DNA from: Phascolomyces articulosus
Lineage: Eukaryota; Mucoromycota; Mucoromycetes; Mucorales; Lichtheimiaceae
Direction: 5' to 3'
Assembly: GCA_025677815.1 (NCBI GenBank)
Contig: JAIXMP010000005.1
Span: 434,001-498,000, forward strand
Length of the DNA stretch: 64,000 bases
The position numbers and the translations under genes are program-made. Below, one piece after another: positions 33,587 to 45,733 of the stretch. The notes beneath the pieces are model-generated. The model ran no database searches, had not been told where the DNA came from, and was given only the letters and a program-made list of their open reading frames with translations. Positions within the stretch are counted from its first letter, which is position 1, and every line of letters starts with the position of its first letter.

Positions 33587-35497
33587 TTAGTCAAACTCTG
33601 TCATGAAATATCTTGCTCGATAATCATCACTATTGTATAAAAAAAAAAATAAGAATCAATCCCATTGTCTGAATAAAGAAAAACCCTTTTTGTACATTTA
33701 TATTTCTGTCTACTGTCTCTCTCTCTCTTTCTCTTTATGTCACTTTACCTGCATGTAAGAATACCATTATCTGTTGGAGATGGTACAACACATCGAACCA
33801 TGTTATTTTGTCCAGAAATCTTTGTTAATAATGCACCTGTTTGAGTATCATAGCAGAAAGCATTACTTGATGCCTCATCACCAATAAGTACAAAGTCTTC
33901 ATTATATGTAAATGCCGGCTATAGAATTATAAAAATTTGATTAGATCGGTGGAGGTAAAAAAGTGTTTACTTTTTTGTAGTATCCCATCTTTATTAGACA
34001 CCAATCATACCTGTAACATTTGTGAAACTTGTTCGTGTCCTCGATATTCAATCACTGTTCTGCCACTTGAAATATCCCATAAACGCATAGTAGAATCCAA
34101 TCCTGCTGTCAAAACAAATCGCTCATTTCGCATGATGCGTACACTAGATGCAGCATTACCACCATGAGCACCTTCAATGCATCTTACACATTGCCCTGAT
34201 ACGCCATCCCATACACGTACAGAACCATCTGAAGAGGAAGTAGCAAATAATCGTCCGGTATGTGAGTATCGTACTTGAGTGATGGGACCCCGATGCATTT
34301 CATTCGTTTTTGAGTTGGTAAAACATTGAAGTGTTTTAACATCGTATATTCGTACTGCTGCATCTTCTGTGCCCGCTAGTAAAAAGTCGCCTGATGGATG
34401 AAAACTGATCGATTTGACTGGTAATGCATCCTATAGGATAGAAACACAAATATGAGACAACATGATCCAATCTCTATCTAATCTCCCAATAACATGCTTT
34501 TGCATATATTATCTGTTGACCCACTATAACTTTACCTGTAAATAACGGAAAGATCGTTTGACACCTGACTTTGATAAATCAAATAATTTAACACTCTGAT
34601 CCTCGGCACAACTTGCTAGTACTAATCCGTTTGGATGAAATGAAAGATCATTGACAGGTGCTGTATGGTCGTACAATGTTCGGATCACTGGCTTATCCCC
34701 AGCTTCACCCGTTCGTTTTTTCATTTTTTGAACATCGAGCACTTTGAGTGATGAATCATGCGAGCCTGTAGCTGCAAATCGACCATCTGCACTAAAAGCA
34801 GCTGTACGACAAGGTCCTTTGTGTTGCGTATAATATAACTGTACATAATTAGGTGGTATTTTGCTAACTACATAATTATTATATGAGAGTGAGTGTGTGT
34901 CAAATAAGTTCAGAACGCGTGTACTTCAAAAAAAAAGATAGAGTTATGTTACTCTCCCCTTCTTTGTGGTTCTAAATATGTATACCTGCTGTTTGTATGG
35001 CTTCGGGATCAAAAGAACTTCCTTTTGCTTTTGCCCAATCTTGTGATGATTCAGACGCAAGTTTTGTATTATCTGCTGTGAATTCTTCGTCGTCCGATCC
35101 ATCGCTTTCCACTATTATAAAAATAAAGGAGTGAAGTATACTGTCAATATTACATTCTGTTTGTTGGGGCAATTGGTTTTTGTTGCTCTTTGATTCTTCC
35201 TTCCTCTATGTAAATTTACTTTTCTCTTTTCCAAGTTGAACGAGTTCGACGAGTTTATGGCTAGGTGTCATATCACTAATTGCTCCAGTCGCGTCAGCCA
35301 CGCTTTGTGCGATCGCCGAGTAACCATAAGCGATCAACTGACTGATTCATAAAAAAAGACATAGATTATTATTATAATTATTATCCCATTTTTTCCATGT
35401 TTGGTTTTTTATAATAAATAGATCATATCAATGGTATTATATACCTTATAATAAGCGACAATACTTCACTTTCTGGTACTGTAGGTACTTCCTCCAT
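33587..35497 (-). CDS. CSTF1: Cleavage stimulation factor subunit 1 (CstF-50), WD40 protein
   Basis: CstF-50 is part of the nuclear pre-mRNA 3'-end processing machinery. Seven exons: 35497-35445, 35341-35220, 35111-34986, 34867-34536, 34430-34011, 33918-33749, 33629-33587; 421 residues (human 431). The N-terminal dimerisation helix region (MEEVPTVPESEVLSLIIS-QLIAYGYSAIAQSV) precedes WD40 repeats: HKGPCRTAAFSADGRFAATG, DHTAPVNDLSFHPNGLVLAS, HRGPITQVRYSHTGRLFATS, and VLTAGLDSTMRLWDISSG. The last exon supplies SDDYRARYF, matching the family's SDDFRARFW ending; without it the protein would stop early at LTCR. The stop is 63 bases from that of the convergent PH-domain gene, so their 3' UTRs must overlap. 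Confidence 0.93.
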
Positions 35498-36002
35498 TTT
35501 GGTTAAAAAAAAAAAGAAAGTTTGAGAATTGCTGGGTTTTTGTTATTGAGCTTTTGTCGTACCATATAAGTAAGTCCGTTTCTCATTCAATTTTTTTGGA
35601 GTACAATAAGGACTCTCTGTTCCTATGCAACATTTCATCCATCGGTTTTCTATTTACTTTATACGTATATAAAACTGGTTTCTATAATAAAATTTTATGA
35701 GAACAAGCTATAGATATAGATAATGTATTATCGTATCTCAAAAATCATCTGGATGTAAAATGTTTTGCACAATAGCTTTTGATAGGCTTGTTCATGGACG
35801 ACCTATAATGATAATAATTATTTATGTATATTACAATGCTTTTTTTATATGATAATACTCCATTGTATGGTATCATTTATATATACTTATTATTCTTATT
35901 GTAATTAAAGAAATGTATAAAAAACAATCATATTATTTTATTTGGTACGTTTAGTAAATATATAACTGCCTTTTTTTTTTTTTTACTCGACCACTGCTTG
36001 AG

Positions 36003-36028
36003 GTTGTTGTTGTTGTTGTTGTTGTTGT
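36003..36028. repeat. GTT trinucleotide repeat (about 8 units)
   Basis: Eight consecutive GTT units in noncoding sequence. Confidence 0.9.
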
Positions 36029-37053
36029 GCTTCAATAATGAAAAAAAAAATCCCCTATTGATGATGTAAAATATCCAAAACATTCTGTTCTATAAACTGT
36101 CCTTCATTCTCCTTTTAAAAAAAGCATAAAATGACGCCATCCATCTCTCTGTCTCTAGATATTCACTATGTAATAGCTTTTAAATTTCCAACTTTGATAT
36201 TCATTATGCGGCCAAATCTTCTTTTTAACGTAAAAAGACGTTTTATTATTTTATGACAATATTACCAAAGAAAGTAAAAAAAAAAAGCCATAATACAATA
36301 TATATATCAAAAGACAGAAGGGTTCTTGGCTTAAAGTAAGATTAATTTCGTCTTATATCGATGGAATTATAATGGTATGAACGACTCTATAGTTACAGTC
36401 ATATTTTCTTGATGATAGAAAAGAGCATCCCATCAAATTCTTCCGTATCACGCTTTTTGATGCAACTTTTATATATATATGGGTAATGCTTCTTGGGCTG
36501 TTATTTTGTTGGAACTAGAAAACACGGTATGTATGTACCTTGAAAGTGAATTCCAATACATGGTATGTTCGGATGAGATACCTCGTTTTTTACTAGAATT
36601 ATGGGATCTTGTAGGATAATGCCTAGATATTTTAGCTGTATCAAAAATTTCTACGCCATAAGTTTGTGATAAGCTGGTTACTACTTATCCACTGAATATA
36701 ACAATATCCATTGTTTACATTATTTATAAACACAGAAATTATATATCGATATTTTACTAATAAGACAGTTATATCAAAGTGTGATGATGAATTTGGTTTT
36801 ATCAGGTAAAAAGACAATTAAAATCACTAGAAGATTGTCGTGCACAGGATAAATCCGATTTTTTTTTGTTATGGGGTGGATGTCGTTAAGGGGGAATAAT
36901 AAAATGTAGAAGTAGTAAGTATGAATTAAGAGAAGAAATAGAGATAATAATAAAAAATTAGAAACAGAACACTATTACAAACTAAAAGAAGAGAAAGAAA
37001 AAAAAAAGCAAATAAACTGGGGGAAAGGGAATATTTCAAAAAAAAGTAATACT

Positions 37054-37126
37054 GATAATAATAATAATAGTAGTAGTAGTAATAAGTATGTAAGGGTTAA
37101 TAGTAATAATAATAATAATAATAATA
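37054..37126. repeat. Interrupted ATA/GTA trinucleotide repeat
   Basis: Runs of ATA and GTA triplets interrupted by unique bases, about 75 bases 3' of the zinc-cluster gene stop; probably in its 3' UTR. Confidence 0.8.
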
Positions 37127-37202
37127 TAGTACTAATATATAAAAAAATGACATGCAATAATAATAATAAGTGATAAAAAAGTATATAAATTGTGTGCTTT
37201 TG

Positions 37203-40080
37203 TTACTGCATCATTCCACCGCTTGTTGGGGCAGGAGGAGGAGCATTACCCATCAACGTCGTTCGATCATATAAATTAATGTTGGTTGGGTATCCCACAT
37301 GATGTTGTGTAAAATAGGGTGGTGATGGTACTGAATTATGTGACCACATGGACCAACCATCCGAAGAAGAATCTACACTATTTGTCCGTTGTAAATGAGG
37401 TGGTAATAAAGAAGAAGGTGTTGTCGTGGAACTTGTCGTCGGTAAGATGGGCCCGCAAAATGTCCGTACGTCTTGTTCCATCACACTAACTAGTGTCTTT
37501 GCACGCTCAAAATCGTACATATAAGTAATGGATGATTTTGAAATATCCACGGAGAGTTGTAAACATTGCCTGGCAAAATCTCGACATTTATCATCTTGAT
37601 AATTTAGTAATTTGAAATAGACAATGTTGGCAAATAAAAATCCAATCAATGGCACATTGCATTCTTCTCGTTGTTGTGACATGTATTCCAAGATTTGAGT
37701 GATGCTGTTGGCAGCATCAATGCATGTGTGTAGACATTGAATAGAGAAGGGGGCACTCGGAATATGATCAGATGGGAAGAAAGCTTGATACAGTAATATT
37801 TTGTTGATGTTATAATAAATGTGTACATTGAGTATACAGAAGCGTGCAAAGCTTGATACGTCGATATGATAATGCTGGTTATTGTTATTATGGTTATGTT
37901 GACCATCGTTGTTGTTGTTATGATTAATATTGTTACTATTGTTATCGTCGTCGGCCATGACAGATGGTGGGGTCGTAGCACATGATGATGATGTAGTGGA
38001 TGATGCAGGTTGTGGGCTAGAAGCATAGGTAATATCTGGGTTACGCCATTCTTCTGGTAAAGTACTGTAGAATTCTTGAAGTCGGTCTTGCATTGTTAAG
38101 AGATCAAGTGACAAGTTTGGATCAGATTTGGTGTCTTGTGCCGCTACTAATCGGGACATTACATCGTGGCGTAGAATTTGCAGCTGAATCATATAATACC
38201 AGGTGCTCCAAACATAATAATCCACGAGTTCTTGTGGCGGTGGCCCACCCATATCCATGTCCATCACTTCAGGTTTTTCTGGGGGTTGGGGTAAAGGACA
38301 ACATGGATAAAACTGGCTCGATTCAACTGATGTACTAGATCCACCTTGCAAAACACGATACCATGTATTAAAATAATACATGCACCATACTAGTTTTGCC
38401 TCATCCTCTGTAAACTGTCGGTTGCTATCATAGAGGCCTAATTCACGCGCCATACTATACGCAATCCATTCATAAATATAGATCACGCCGGAATAACCAT
38501 TTTGGTAACTACAATAGGACAATAAAATAGCTGCACGACAATTATCCATGGAAGGTTCCTCATCAAAACACTCAGACAAGAGTTCACGACCTTTCAAACA
38601 GTAGGCAATGGATAATGCTTTACCCATATTATACTGCGGAGACTCGTGGGCGGGGCGCTTACTCCACATATGTAATTGGAATGCATTGCGTGCTGACATG
38701 GCACAAATAGCATAGATCAAAACCTTGGAAGGTGGGTTGGCGGTATCACGGTATCGGGCCAAAAAATCCGTTGTATCAATGATGGGTAAACGAATGGCTG
38801 AGCAACATGGAGATCGGCAGTACAAATCAACAAGGTTGTCTGTGAGCTCGTCCGATATATCAATAGGGTAATCCTGAGGGAGTGCATGCGTTGGATGTGA
38901 CCACGAATTCCAGACAGCGAAGGAAAACCCGGATGAGGTATGAATAGAGCTGGTATCATCCAGTTCCACAGATTGAGCTATTCGTTGACGCTCATCCGTA
39001 ATCGAAGGGGATCCATCGTCAACCTCTGTGTCATTATCATTGTCCATGGATGGTGGTGATATATGCATTGATTTTTTGAATTGATCCACCAGTTTTGACA
39101 GGTCATTATATGAATTCACATTACTTTCAACGGAGAGACCACGCCCTGTTGACGTAATTTTCCATGCAAAAGGTTGTAAAGGTTTCATCTTGAATGCATT
39201 ATTGGTCCTCTGAGAAAAGTCTCTGGTTTTCTGTGCAAAATCCTTGGCCATACGATCAATGGATTCTTGCCATTGATCCATGATTTTATTCATAGTAGTG
39301 AGAACTTGTGAGACATGGTTCGCCTTTGGCTCCGTTTTCATATAAGTACATTCAAAATTATTAGCTTCGCATCGACTACATCGGGGTAATGTCAGATCAC
39401 ATTGTTGCAGATCTTTATAACATTTTCCACATGGATAGACCGAGAAATTACTTGTCGATGCAACACCTCTTTTTGTCTGTTGCTCATCTTCTGCCGTCAT
39501 ATCCGAGGATGCAATCGATATAGAAGAACGAGTGTCAGAACGAGTATCAGACGCTTCTTCAGAAATCGATGGTACAGGTGACGACGTTGAATCTATATCG
39601 TCTCCTGAAGCATTCCGTTGAGCTAATCGTTGTAATGAGATGGTCGCCTTGAAATCTTTAGCACCTTCAGCGGATTTAAGTCGATCACCAAATTTACGAA
39701 TACGATCACCCAATGTTTCTGTTGCTTTTTGTAACTTTTTTAACGTTGGAGCTGCTTCAGGATATGTGCAAGTGATGCCACGCCTTCGACACCGAGAACA
39801 AGCAGGTTTTTGACGATCGCATGCATGTCTAATAAAAGATGGAAAGCTAAAGTTAATCTCGGTTTCTATTTAAACCTGTGTCTTTCTCATTCCCTCTTTC
39901 TTTGTTTTCCCCTTTTTTTTTTTTGAATGCATGCCTGAAACCTCTGCAGCGAAAACATGCTGCTCCCAAATTGTTATTGGACTTATTATTGCTGTTACTG
40001 CCACTGATGCTATTTTTGTCGTTATTACTGGTAGTGTCGTTCTCAGTTTTATTTGAGGATGAATCAGATGCATCAGCCAT
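37203..40080 (-). CDS. Fungal transcription factor with two Zn2Cys6 clusters and a fungal-specific TF domain
   Basis: Two exons, 40080-39935 and 39828-37203, give 923 residues. The first zinc cluster (residues 42-69) is CFRCRGFRHACDRQKPACSR then CRRRGITC, with the full C-x2-C-x6-C-x6-C-x2-C-x6-C spacing, followed by a basic/heptad linker (LKKLQKATETLGDRIRKF). It is complete only if the exons join by a GC-AG intron (39934-39829). A second full cluster (~182-209) is CGKCYKDLQQCDLTLPRCSR-CEANNFEC with the same spacing. A fungal-specific TF domain (~370-640; LVDLYCRSPCCSAIRLPIID, YSGVIYIYEWIAYSMARELG) follows, then an Asn/His-rich stretch and a Ser/Pro-rich tail. It should be a nuclear DNA-binding regulator; target unknown. 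Two clusters in one protein is unusual. Confidence 0.88.
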
Positions 40081-41126
40081 ATACGAAATTCGGAATGGAA
40101 AGATAAAATATGAAAAAAACGAGGAACCAAGTATATAAATTTGAGTGTTGTTGTTTGTTGTAATATGTGTACTTGTGTGTGTTGTAGAGATGTTTCTTTT
40201 TCTTTTTTTTTTACACGCTTTTATTATTATTATTATTATTATAGTTGAATGGTGTGATTTTATTTTTTATTAATCCTCTCAGTGTGTATAATGGTGGTTG
40301 TATATACAAATTATGTTGGTGAGAGAGAGAGAGAGGTAGTTGGCTTATTAAACAGTTTAATTTAAGGTTGTTAAGTGGCAAGGGAAAAGAGAAAGAGAGA
40401 GAAAAAAAAGGAAGGGAAAGGCTGGAAAACAAGTCGAACACACGCCATGAGTTCATTTTCTACCCAATTGGATGTTTGCCCGATACTTTACGCTTATTTG
40501 GGGGGGAGGGTATATGGATATAATAGTACTAAATTGCCTCTCTTGGGTGGGGGAGGAGTAAATTGTGCTTCGACAAGGCCCTCTTCAGTGTAACAATTGT
40601 ACACTTAATCAACAACCATCATGGTGACAAATTATTTTCATATGCTTATAAACTGCTCTAATCACCCTTTTGATTGGACTCTGTTAAAGACGTCAAATCA
40701 TCATCATCATCATTCATTTGACAACATACGAGTAAGTAACAATGGTAACAAGTTGTATAATATAATGTTTTGACTTATTGACGAAAATAAATAAAAGGCT
40801 CATTGTTTATTTACTATTTTTACTTGACCAGGTCCAACAGGTATAAACATATATAAAAGAAGAAGAAGAAAAAACACAACACCAAATATGAGAAACTAAG
40901 GATTGTTTACCCGTTTATAACCATCGCGAATTTCGGATATACTTTTTATATCAAATTTATTATGGGAATTAAACAATCGGTTTATATAAAAAAAGAAAAA
41001 GGAGGACCAGCCTTCCTTTGTGTCCCAAGCTTGGGTTATTTTTATTAATTATTTATTATGGTTATATATAATTATTATTATGATTATAGTGTGATATATT
41101 TGCCGTATTTTTTTTTTTTTTTTTTT
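40081..41126. other. Intergenic region upstream of the zinc-cluster gene
   Basis: About 1 kb. It holds an ATT repeat at 40221-40242, a GA run near 40320-40336, other GA-rich sequence to 40420, and a 21-T tract next to the thaumatin-like stop. No coding exon recognised. Confidence 0.6.
40221..40242. repeat. ATT trinucleotide repeat
   Basis: About seven TTA/ATT units about 140 bases upstream of the zinc-cluster gene start. Confidence 0.85.
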
Positions 41127-41128
41127 TT
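41108..41128. repeat. 21-base T homopolymer abutting the thaumatin-like stop codon
   Basis: Twenty-one T on the plus strand. On the coding (minus) strand the TAA stop is immediately followed by 19 more A. Confidence 0.9.
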
Positions 41129-42024
41129 ACTTGGGACAGAAAGTGACCTTGTAACCATCTGCTCTGCACAAATAAGTGGATGTAGCATCATCATAAGCAA
41201 AAGCTATTATATATAAAATAGCAATTAGTATCTTTTTCTTTAATAATATGTATCACTTTTTTTTTAAAAAAAAAGATAAAAACTAAATTACTTACAGTAT
41301 GCATCTGGACAAGCCTTGGTAAATGATTCAGCATATTTAGATGCCTTACAGGTATTTTCATCAAACTTTCCAGTACAACAATATTCAGGTGTGCGAAACT
41401 TGGAGCAGGCACTCTATATAATCATAATCAAGATGGATGAGTAATTGAAGTTGAATGATGCTACTATAAGAATGACATATAAAATTACTAAATTTTTACC
41501 TGACAACCAATAAATTTGCCATTTTTATCCTTCATTTGAAGTTCTTCAGCACAATCAGGTGCATTTACACAAGTAGGTTGACCACAGCGGCGGAAATCTT
41601 GTTTTGAGGTCTTGTCGGGGTTAATGGGTTCCATTTTCATAGGCTCATTGTATCCATCCACCAAAGAAATATCATAATAATCATCGCCAGCATGATCCTT
41701 GAATAAAACTTCGGCAAGTGTGGCTGGTGCCCACAAACCAGCAAAGTTACATTCCTTGCCGCTGCAGCTTCGTCTTCCCCAAACGCGGCCTTTCCAATTG
41801 GGATCAAATGTAAATGTATGTTTACCACCAGCTTCTACGTCAACAGAAGAGCCGTACAAATCACCATTCTGGGATTCACCCACGATAAGTTTGTAATTAC
41901 AATCGTTTTGAACAACAATATAAGGATTGGGTGCTCGTGCGTTCAAATGATGGGCAGAAGGTGCTCCAGCAGCCAAACCAGTGAGTGCGGAAACAAACAT
42001 TAAAGTGGCAGTAGTAAAGATCAT
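41127..42024 (-). CDS. Thaumatin-like secreted protein
   Basis: Three exons, 42024-41500, 41413-41296 and 41203-41127, give 239 residues, a typical thaumatin-family length. A signal peptide (MIFTTATLMFVSALTGLAAG) is followed by the mature domain: IVVQNDCNYKLIVG, GGKHTFTFDPNWKGRVWGR, the FAGLWAPATLAEVLF block (usual G-P-A-TLAEF motif), YYDISLVDGYNEPM (conserved DxSLVDGxN), then Cys-rich segments ending CKASKYAESFTKACPDAYSF and FCPK. Many cysteines fit the disulfide-rich fold. Such proteins act in the cell wall or medium; some are beta-glucanases. The start is the ATG that begins the signal peptide; the frame is open a little further upstream without an ATG. The stop is directly followed by an A-tract on the coding strand. 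Confidence 0.93.
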
Positions 42025-42601
42025 GGTGTTATGTGAAGCCAAATAAACAGATACAAAAATAAAAATAAGAGGAAAGAACCTGAATCTTTTTCTGATGTTT
42101 CTTTTGTTTTCTTCTTATACTTTTTATTTTCATTCAGGATATGGGCCTGGACTCCTTTAACAAAATCATTGGTTTCAAAAAAAAACGAGACAAGAAGAAT
42201 AGGAACCAAATCGCCGATATGTTTCACTGAATTATATTTTTTCTGAAGATTCCTTTCAAAATCAGGTACAGAGGTTTTGAAAAGTTATATCTAAATGCAC
42301 ATTCGCACACGCACACACAAACATACAGAATACTTGGCATGAAATCAAAGTTATTAAGGTAGTACGATCTAAAGAAAGTTAAAGAAAAGCTGCATTGACA
42401 TCCGTTTTATTTCCAATTGTTCTTAGCGTCATCATATGAAGAGTGAGAGTAAGGGGAATGATGTGTTGTGTTACCTGATTATTAAAATAACCTATTTAAA
42501 GTCCCTCCTTCAAGATTATCCTGCACCTCGCCCCAATCCAATTCAATTCTGTCTTTCTTTTTTTTCGGTCTCTCTTTCCGTACATAAAAAACATAATAGT
42601 A
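42025..42601. promoter_or_regulatory. Divergent promoter region between the thaumatin-like gene and ERG7
   Basis: 577 bases between the divergent start codons. Two adjacent CCAAT boxes (42533-42542, CCAATCCAAT) lie 60-70 bases before the ERG7 ATG, with a TATA-like TATTTAAA near 42493. No coding exon seen. Confidence 0.5.
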
Positions 42602-45600
42602 ATGCAGTCAGAGACATTTGCTTCAGCCAACCTCAATCTCAGTGAAACACCCACATTCACCGATCTATCCCGATGGCGATTACGCGTTGAAGAAGGTGCC
42701 CAGACCTGGCATTATTTGGAAACGGACGAAGAATGTCGCGCATGGCCTCAAACTTTTTGGGATAAATATCATCTCGGTTTACCAACTGTATGTATATTTC
42801 ATATTCAATAAAAGGGAAAGAAACCACGATTCAACTCATATTGACGCTCGAGATTATTAAATAAATAGAATGCACCGGAATTACCACGCGGTAAAACACC
42901 ACTTCAAGTGGCTCGCAATGGTTTTGAATTCTATCGTCAACTTCAAACTGAAGATGGTCATTGGGGTGGTGAATATGGTGGACCTATGTAAGTTTATTCT
43001 ATTACAATTAGGGGTGGGGGAGCGGGTAGGAAGGGAGTTGCAGGAGAATATTCTATGTAAGTTGACACATATTTGACACGATGACTTGAAACATTAAATC
43101 ATACAATTATATTTTTTTTCACATTAGGTTTTTGATCCCAGGTCTTGTGATTGTTCATTATATTACTGATACACCCGTTCCTGAACCCTTCCGTTTGGAA
43201 TTGATTCGTTATTTATTGAATCGAGCAAACCCAGAAGATGGTGGTTGGGGTCTTCATATCGAAGGTATCTCTACTGTTTTCGGTACTGCTTGTAATTATG
43301 TCGCTCTTCGTATTTTGGGTCTTGGTCCAGATCATCCTGCTATGGTCAAAGCTAGAAATACACTTCATCAACTAGGTAATATTGCTACATATATATGCCC
43401 ATTAGTATAAATACAAAAGTCATGTATCCATATATTTATTGACATGAGCGAAACAACAATTGAAATAGGTGGTGCTGCTGCCGCTCCTGCTTGGGGTAAA
43501 TTCTATCTTAGTGCTTTGGGAGTATATGACTGGAAGGGTGTGAACCCTATTCCTCCAGAATTATGGTAAAACATCACTTTTTCTGCATCCCATGCTTCTG
43601 ACCTTTTTTTTCTAACATAGAAAACGAAATACTGATTGTCGGTTGTTTTTTTTTCTGTAATATGAAACAATTAGGTGTTCTCCGAAATTCACGCCCTTCA
43701 ATCCAGGCAATTGGTGGGTTCATACTCGTATGGTGTATTTACCCATGGGATATATTTATGCATTACGCAAGACTGCTCCTTTGACAGAATTCACTTTATC
43801 CCTTCGAGAAGAGCTTTATACAGAACCTTATGATCAAATCAATTGGAATAAGCAACGCAACAATGTCTCTGAAGCTGATTTATATACACCTCATTCCAAA
43901 TTGATGGATTTTGCCAACGGTAAATTTTTAAATTTATATACATATATATGTATTTGATATTTTGTTTTCTAACTCTAAAAAATAATAATAATAGAGGCTC
44001 TCACTTATTACGAGATGCTCCCATCTAAATTGAATTGGTTGCGTAGCTATGCTATTAAGGAAACAGTTGAACAAATCCGAATGGAAGATGAAAATACATT
44101 CTTTTTGGATATTGGTCCAGGTAAAAAAAAAAAAGGATATGAATCACACAAATGACAAAAATTTACCAACTTTCTTTCTTCACGCGTTTAAAATCGAAAA
44201 TTAGTTAACAAGGTTATGAATTGGTTGGTTGTCTTCTATCATTATGGCAAGGATTCACGCGAGTTCCGCGAACATGTGAAACGTAATCTGGACTTTATGT
44301 GGATGGGCCCAGAAGGCATGATGATGAATGGTACAAACGGAAGTCAGCTTTGGGATTGTAGTTTCATTGTTCAAGCTCTTGCGGAAGCCCAATTAGCTGA
44401 CGTTGAAGTCTATCGTAAGCATATGATTAAAGCTTTGGAATTCATGGATGTCACTCAGGTAAGAAAACAGAAAATACATTCAGAAAAACAAAGAGGATCG
44501 AGGCCTCTTTAATAAAAACCAAAAATAGCTTTTTGGAGAATAACGAATAAATCCATTATAATAAACATTTTTTCTTTTTTCTTTCTTTTTCTTTCTTGAC
44601 ATATAGATTAAACGCAACGTGCCCGATTACCAAAGATGTTATCGTCAAGTTTCAAAGGGTGCTTGGCCATTCAGTACGCGTGATCAAGGTTATACTGTAT
44701 CAGATTGTACAGCTGAAGGTTTGAAGGGTACCGTTACCTTGCAAAAAATTCCTGGCATGCCGCAATTGGTCAGTTCGGAACGTCTTCAAGATGCTGTGGA
44801 TGTCTTGCTCACTATGCAAAACAAGGATAATGGCTTTGCCAGTTATGAAACCATCCGTGGTCCTCATTGGCTCGAACTTTTGAATCCTGCTGAAGTATTC
44901 GCCAAGATTATGACAGAATACAGTTATCCTGAATGTACGACTGCTGTATTGACTGGTTTATCAAGCTTCCGTTCGGTGGATCCAAAGTATCGCAAGGAAG
45001 AAATTGATGAAACAGCCCAGCGTTGTTTGCAATATATCAAGAATGTACAAGGTGAGGATGGATCATGGTATGGTGCTTGGGCTATTTGTTATACCTATGC
45101 CGCTATGTTTGCTCTTCAAAGTCTTGCCAGTATTGGTGAACACTATGAAAACAGGTAATGAGAGATTATACTTATTTGTTTGTGTTTGTAAGGTTTCAGT
45201 GTGAATTTTTTTTTATTAACTTGCATATGTAACTATTACTAGCGAACATGCTCGAAAGGGTTGTGATTTCATTGTTTCCATGCAGCAAGAAGATGGTGGA
45301 TGGGGTGAGACTTACAAATCATGCGAGACACATACTTATTGTCAAAATCCTAAGTCTCAAGTTGTCAACACTGCTTGGGCAGTGATGGCTTTATTGGAAG
45401 CTAAATATCCTGATGAAGAACCTATTCGTCGAGGTGTGGAATTGATCATGAAGCGTCAACAAGCTAATGGTGAATGGCTTCAAGAAAGCATTGAAGGTGT
45501 CTTTAACAAGAATTGTAAGTAGCATCAACATTATTGTTATCAATATGAGTTCTTTTCATTTTGTTGTCAATTTCACATTTTGAGTGTATCAAGAGTATCT

Positions 45601-45733
45601 TATTAAAATAACCCCCGTACTCGATTCAATTTTCATAGGTATGATTTCTTATCCTAATTACAAGTTTGCCTTTTCTATCTGGGCATTGGGCAAGTATGCT
45701 AAATCCTATGGTGACAAGACCCTTCTCCCTTAA
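42602..45733 (+). CDS. ERG7: Lanosterol synthase (oxidosqualene cyclase)
   Basis: It cyclises 2,3-oxidosqualene to lanosterol, the first sterol of the ergosterol pathway, at the ER/lipid droplet. Ten exons: 42602-42787, 42869-42987, 43128-43375, 43469-43565, 43675-43919, 43995-44120, 44205-44458, 44607-45154, 45243-45514, 45639-45733; 729 residues, the normal size. The catalytic DCTAE motif (residues 458-462) sits in [14 protein letters not shown] with the preceding RDQGY. QW repeats are seen ([56 protein letters not shown]). Also present are [19 protein letters not shown] and the C-terminal [20 protein letters not shown]. All joints are GT-AG and in phase. No key residue appears missing. The gene is the main antifungal-pathway gene of the window. 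Confidence 0.97.

Larger units (their letters stand above)
35498..37202. other. Intergenic region, AT-rich with microsatellites
   Basis: About 1.7 kb between two minus-strand genes. It includes a GTT repeat near 36003-36028 and a trinucleotide repeat tract near 37054-37126. No coding exon recognised. Confidence 0.6.
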
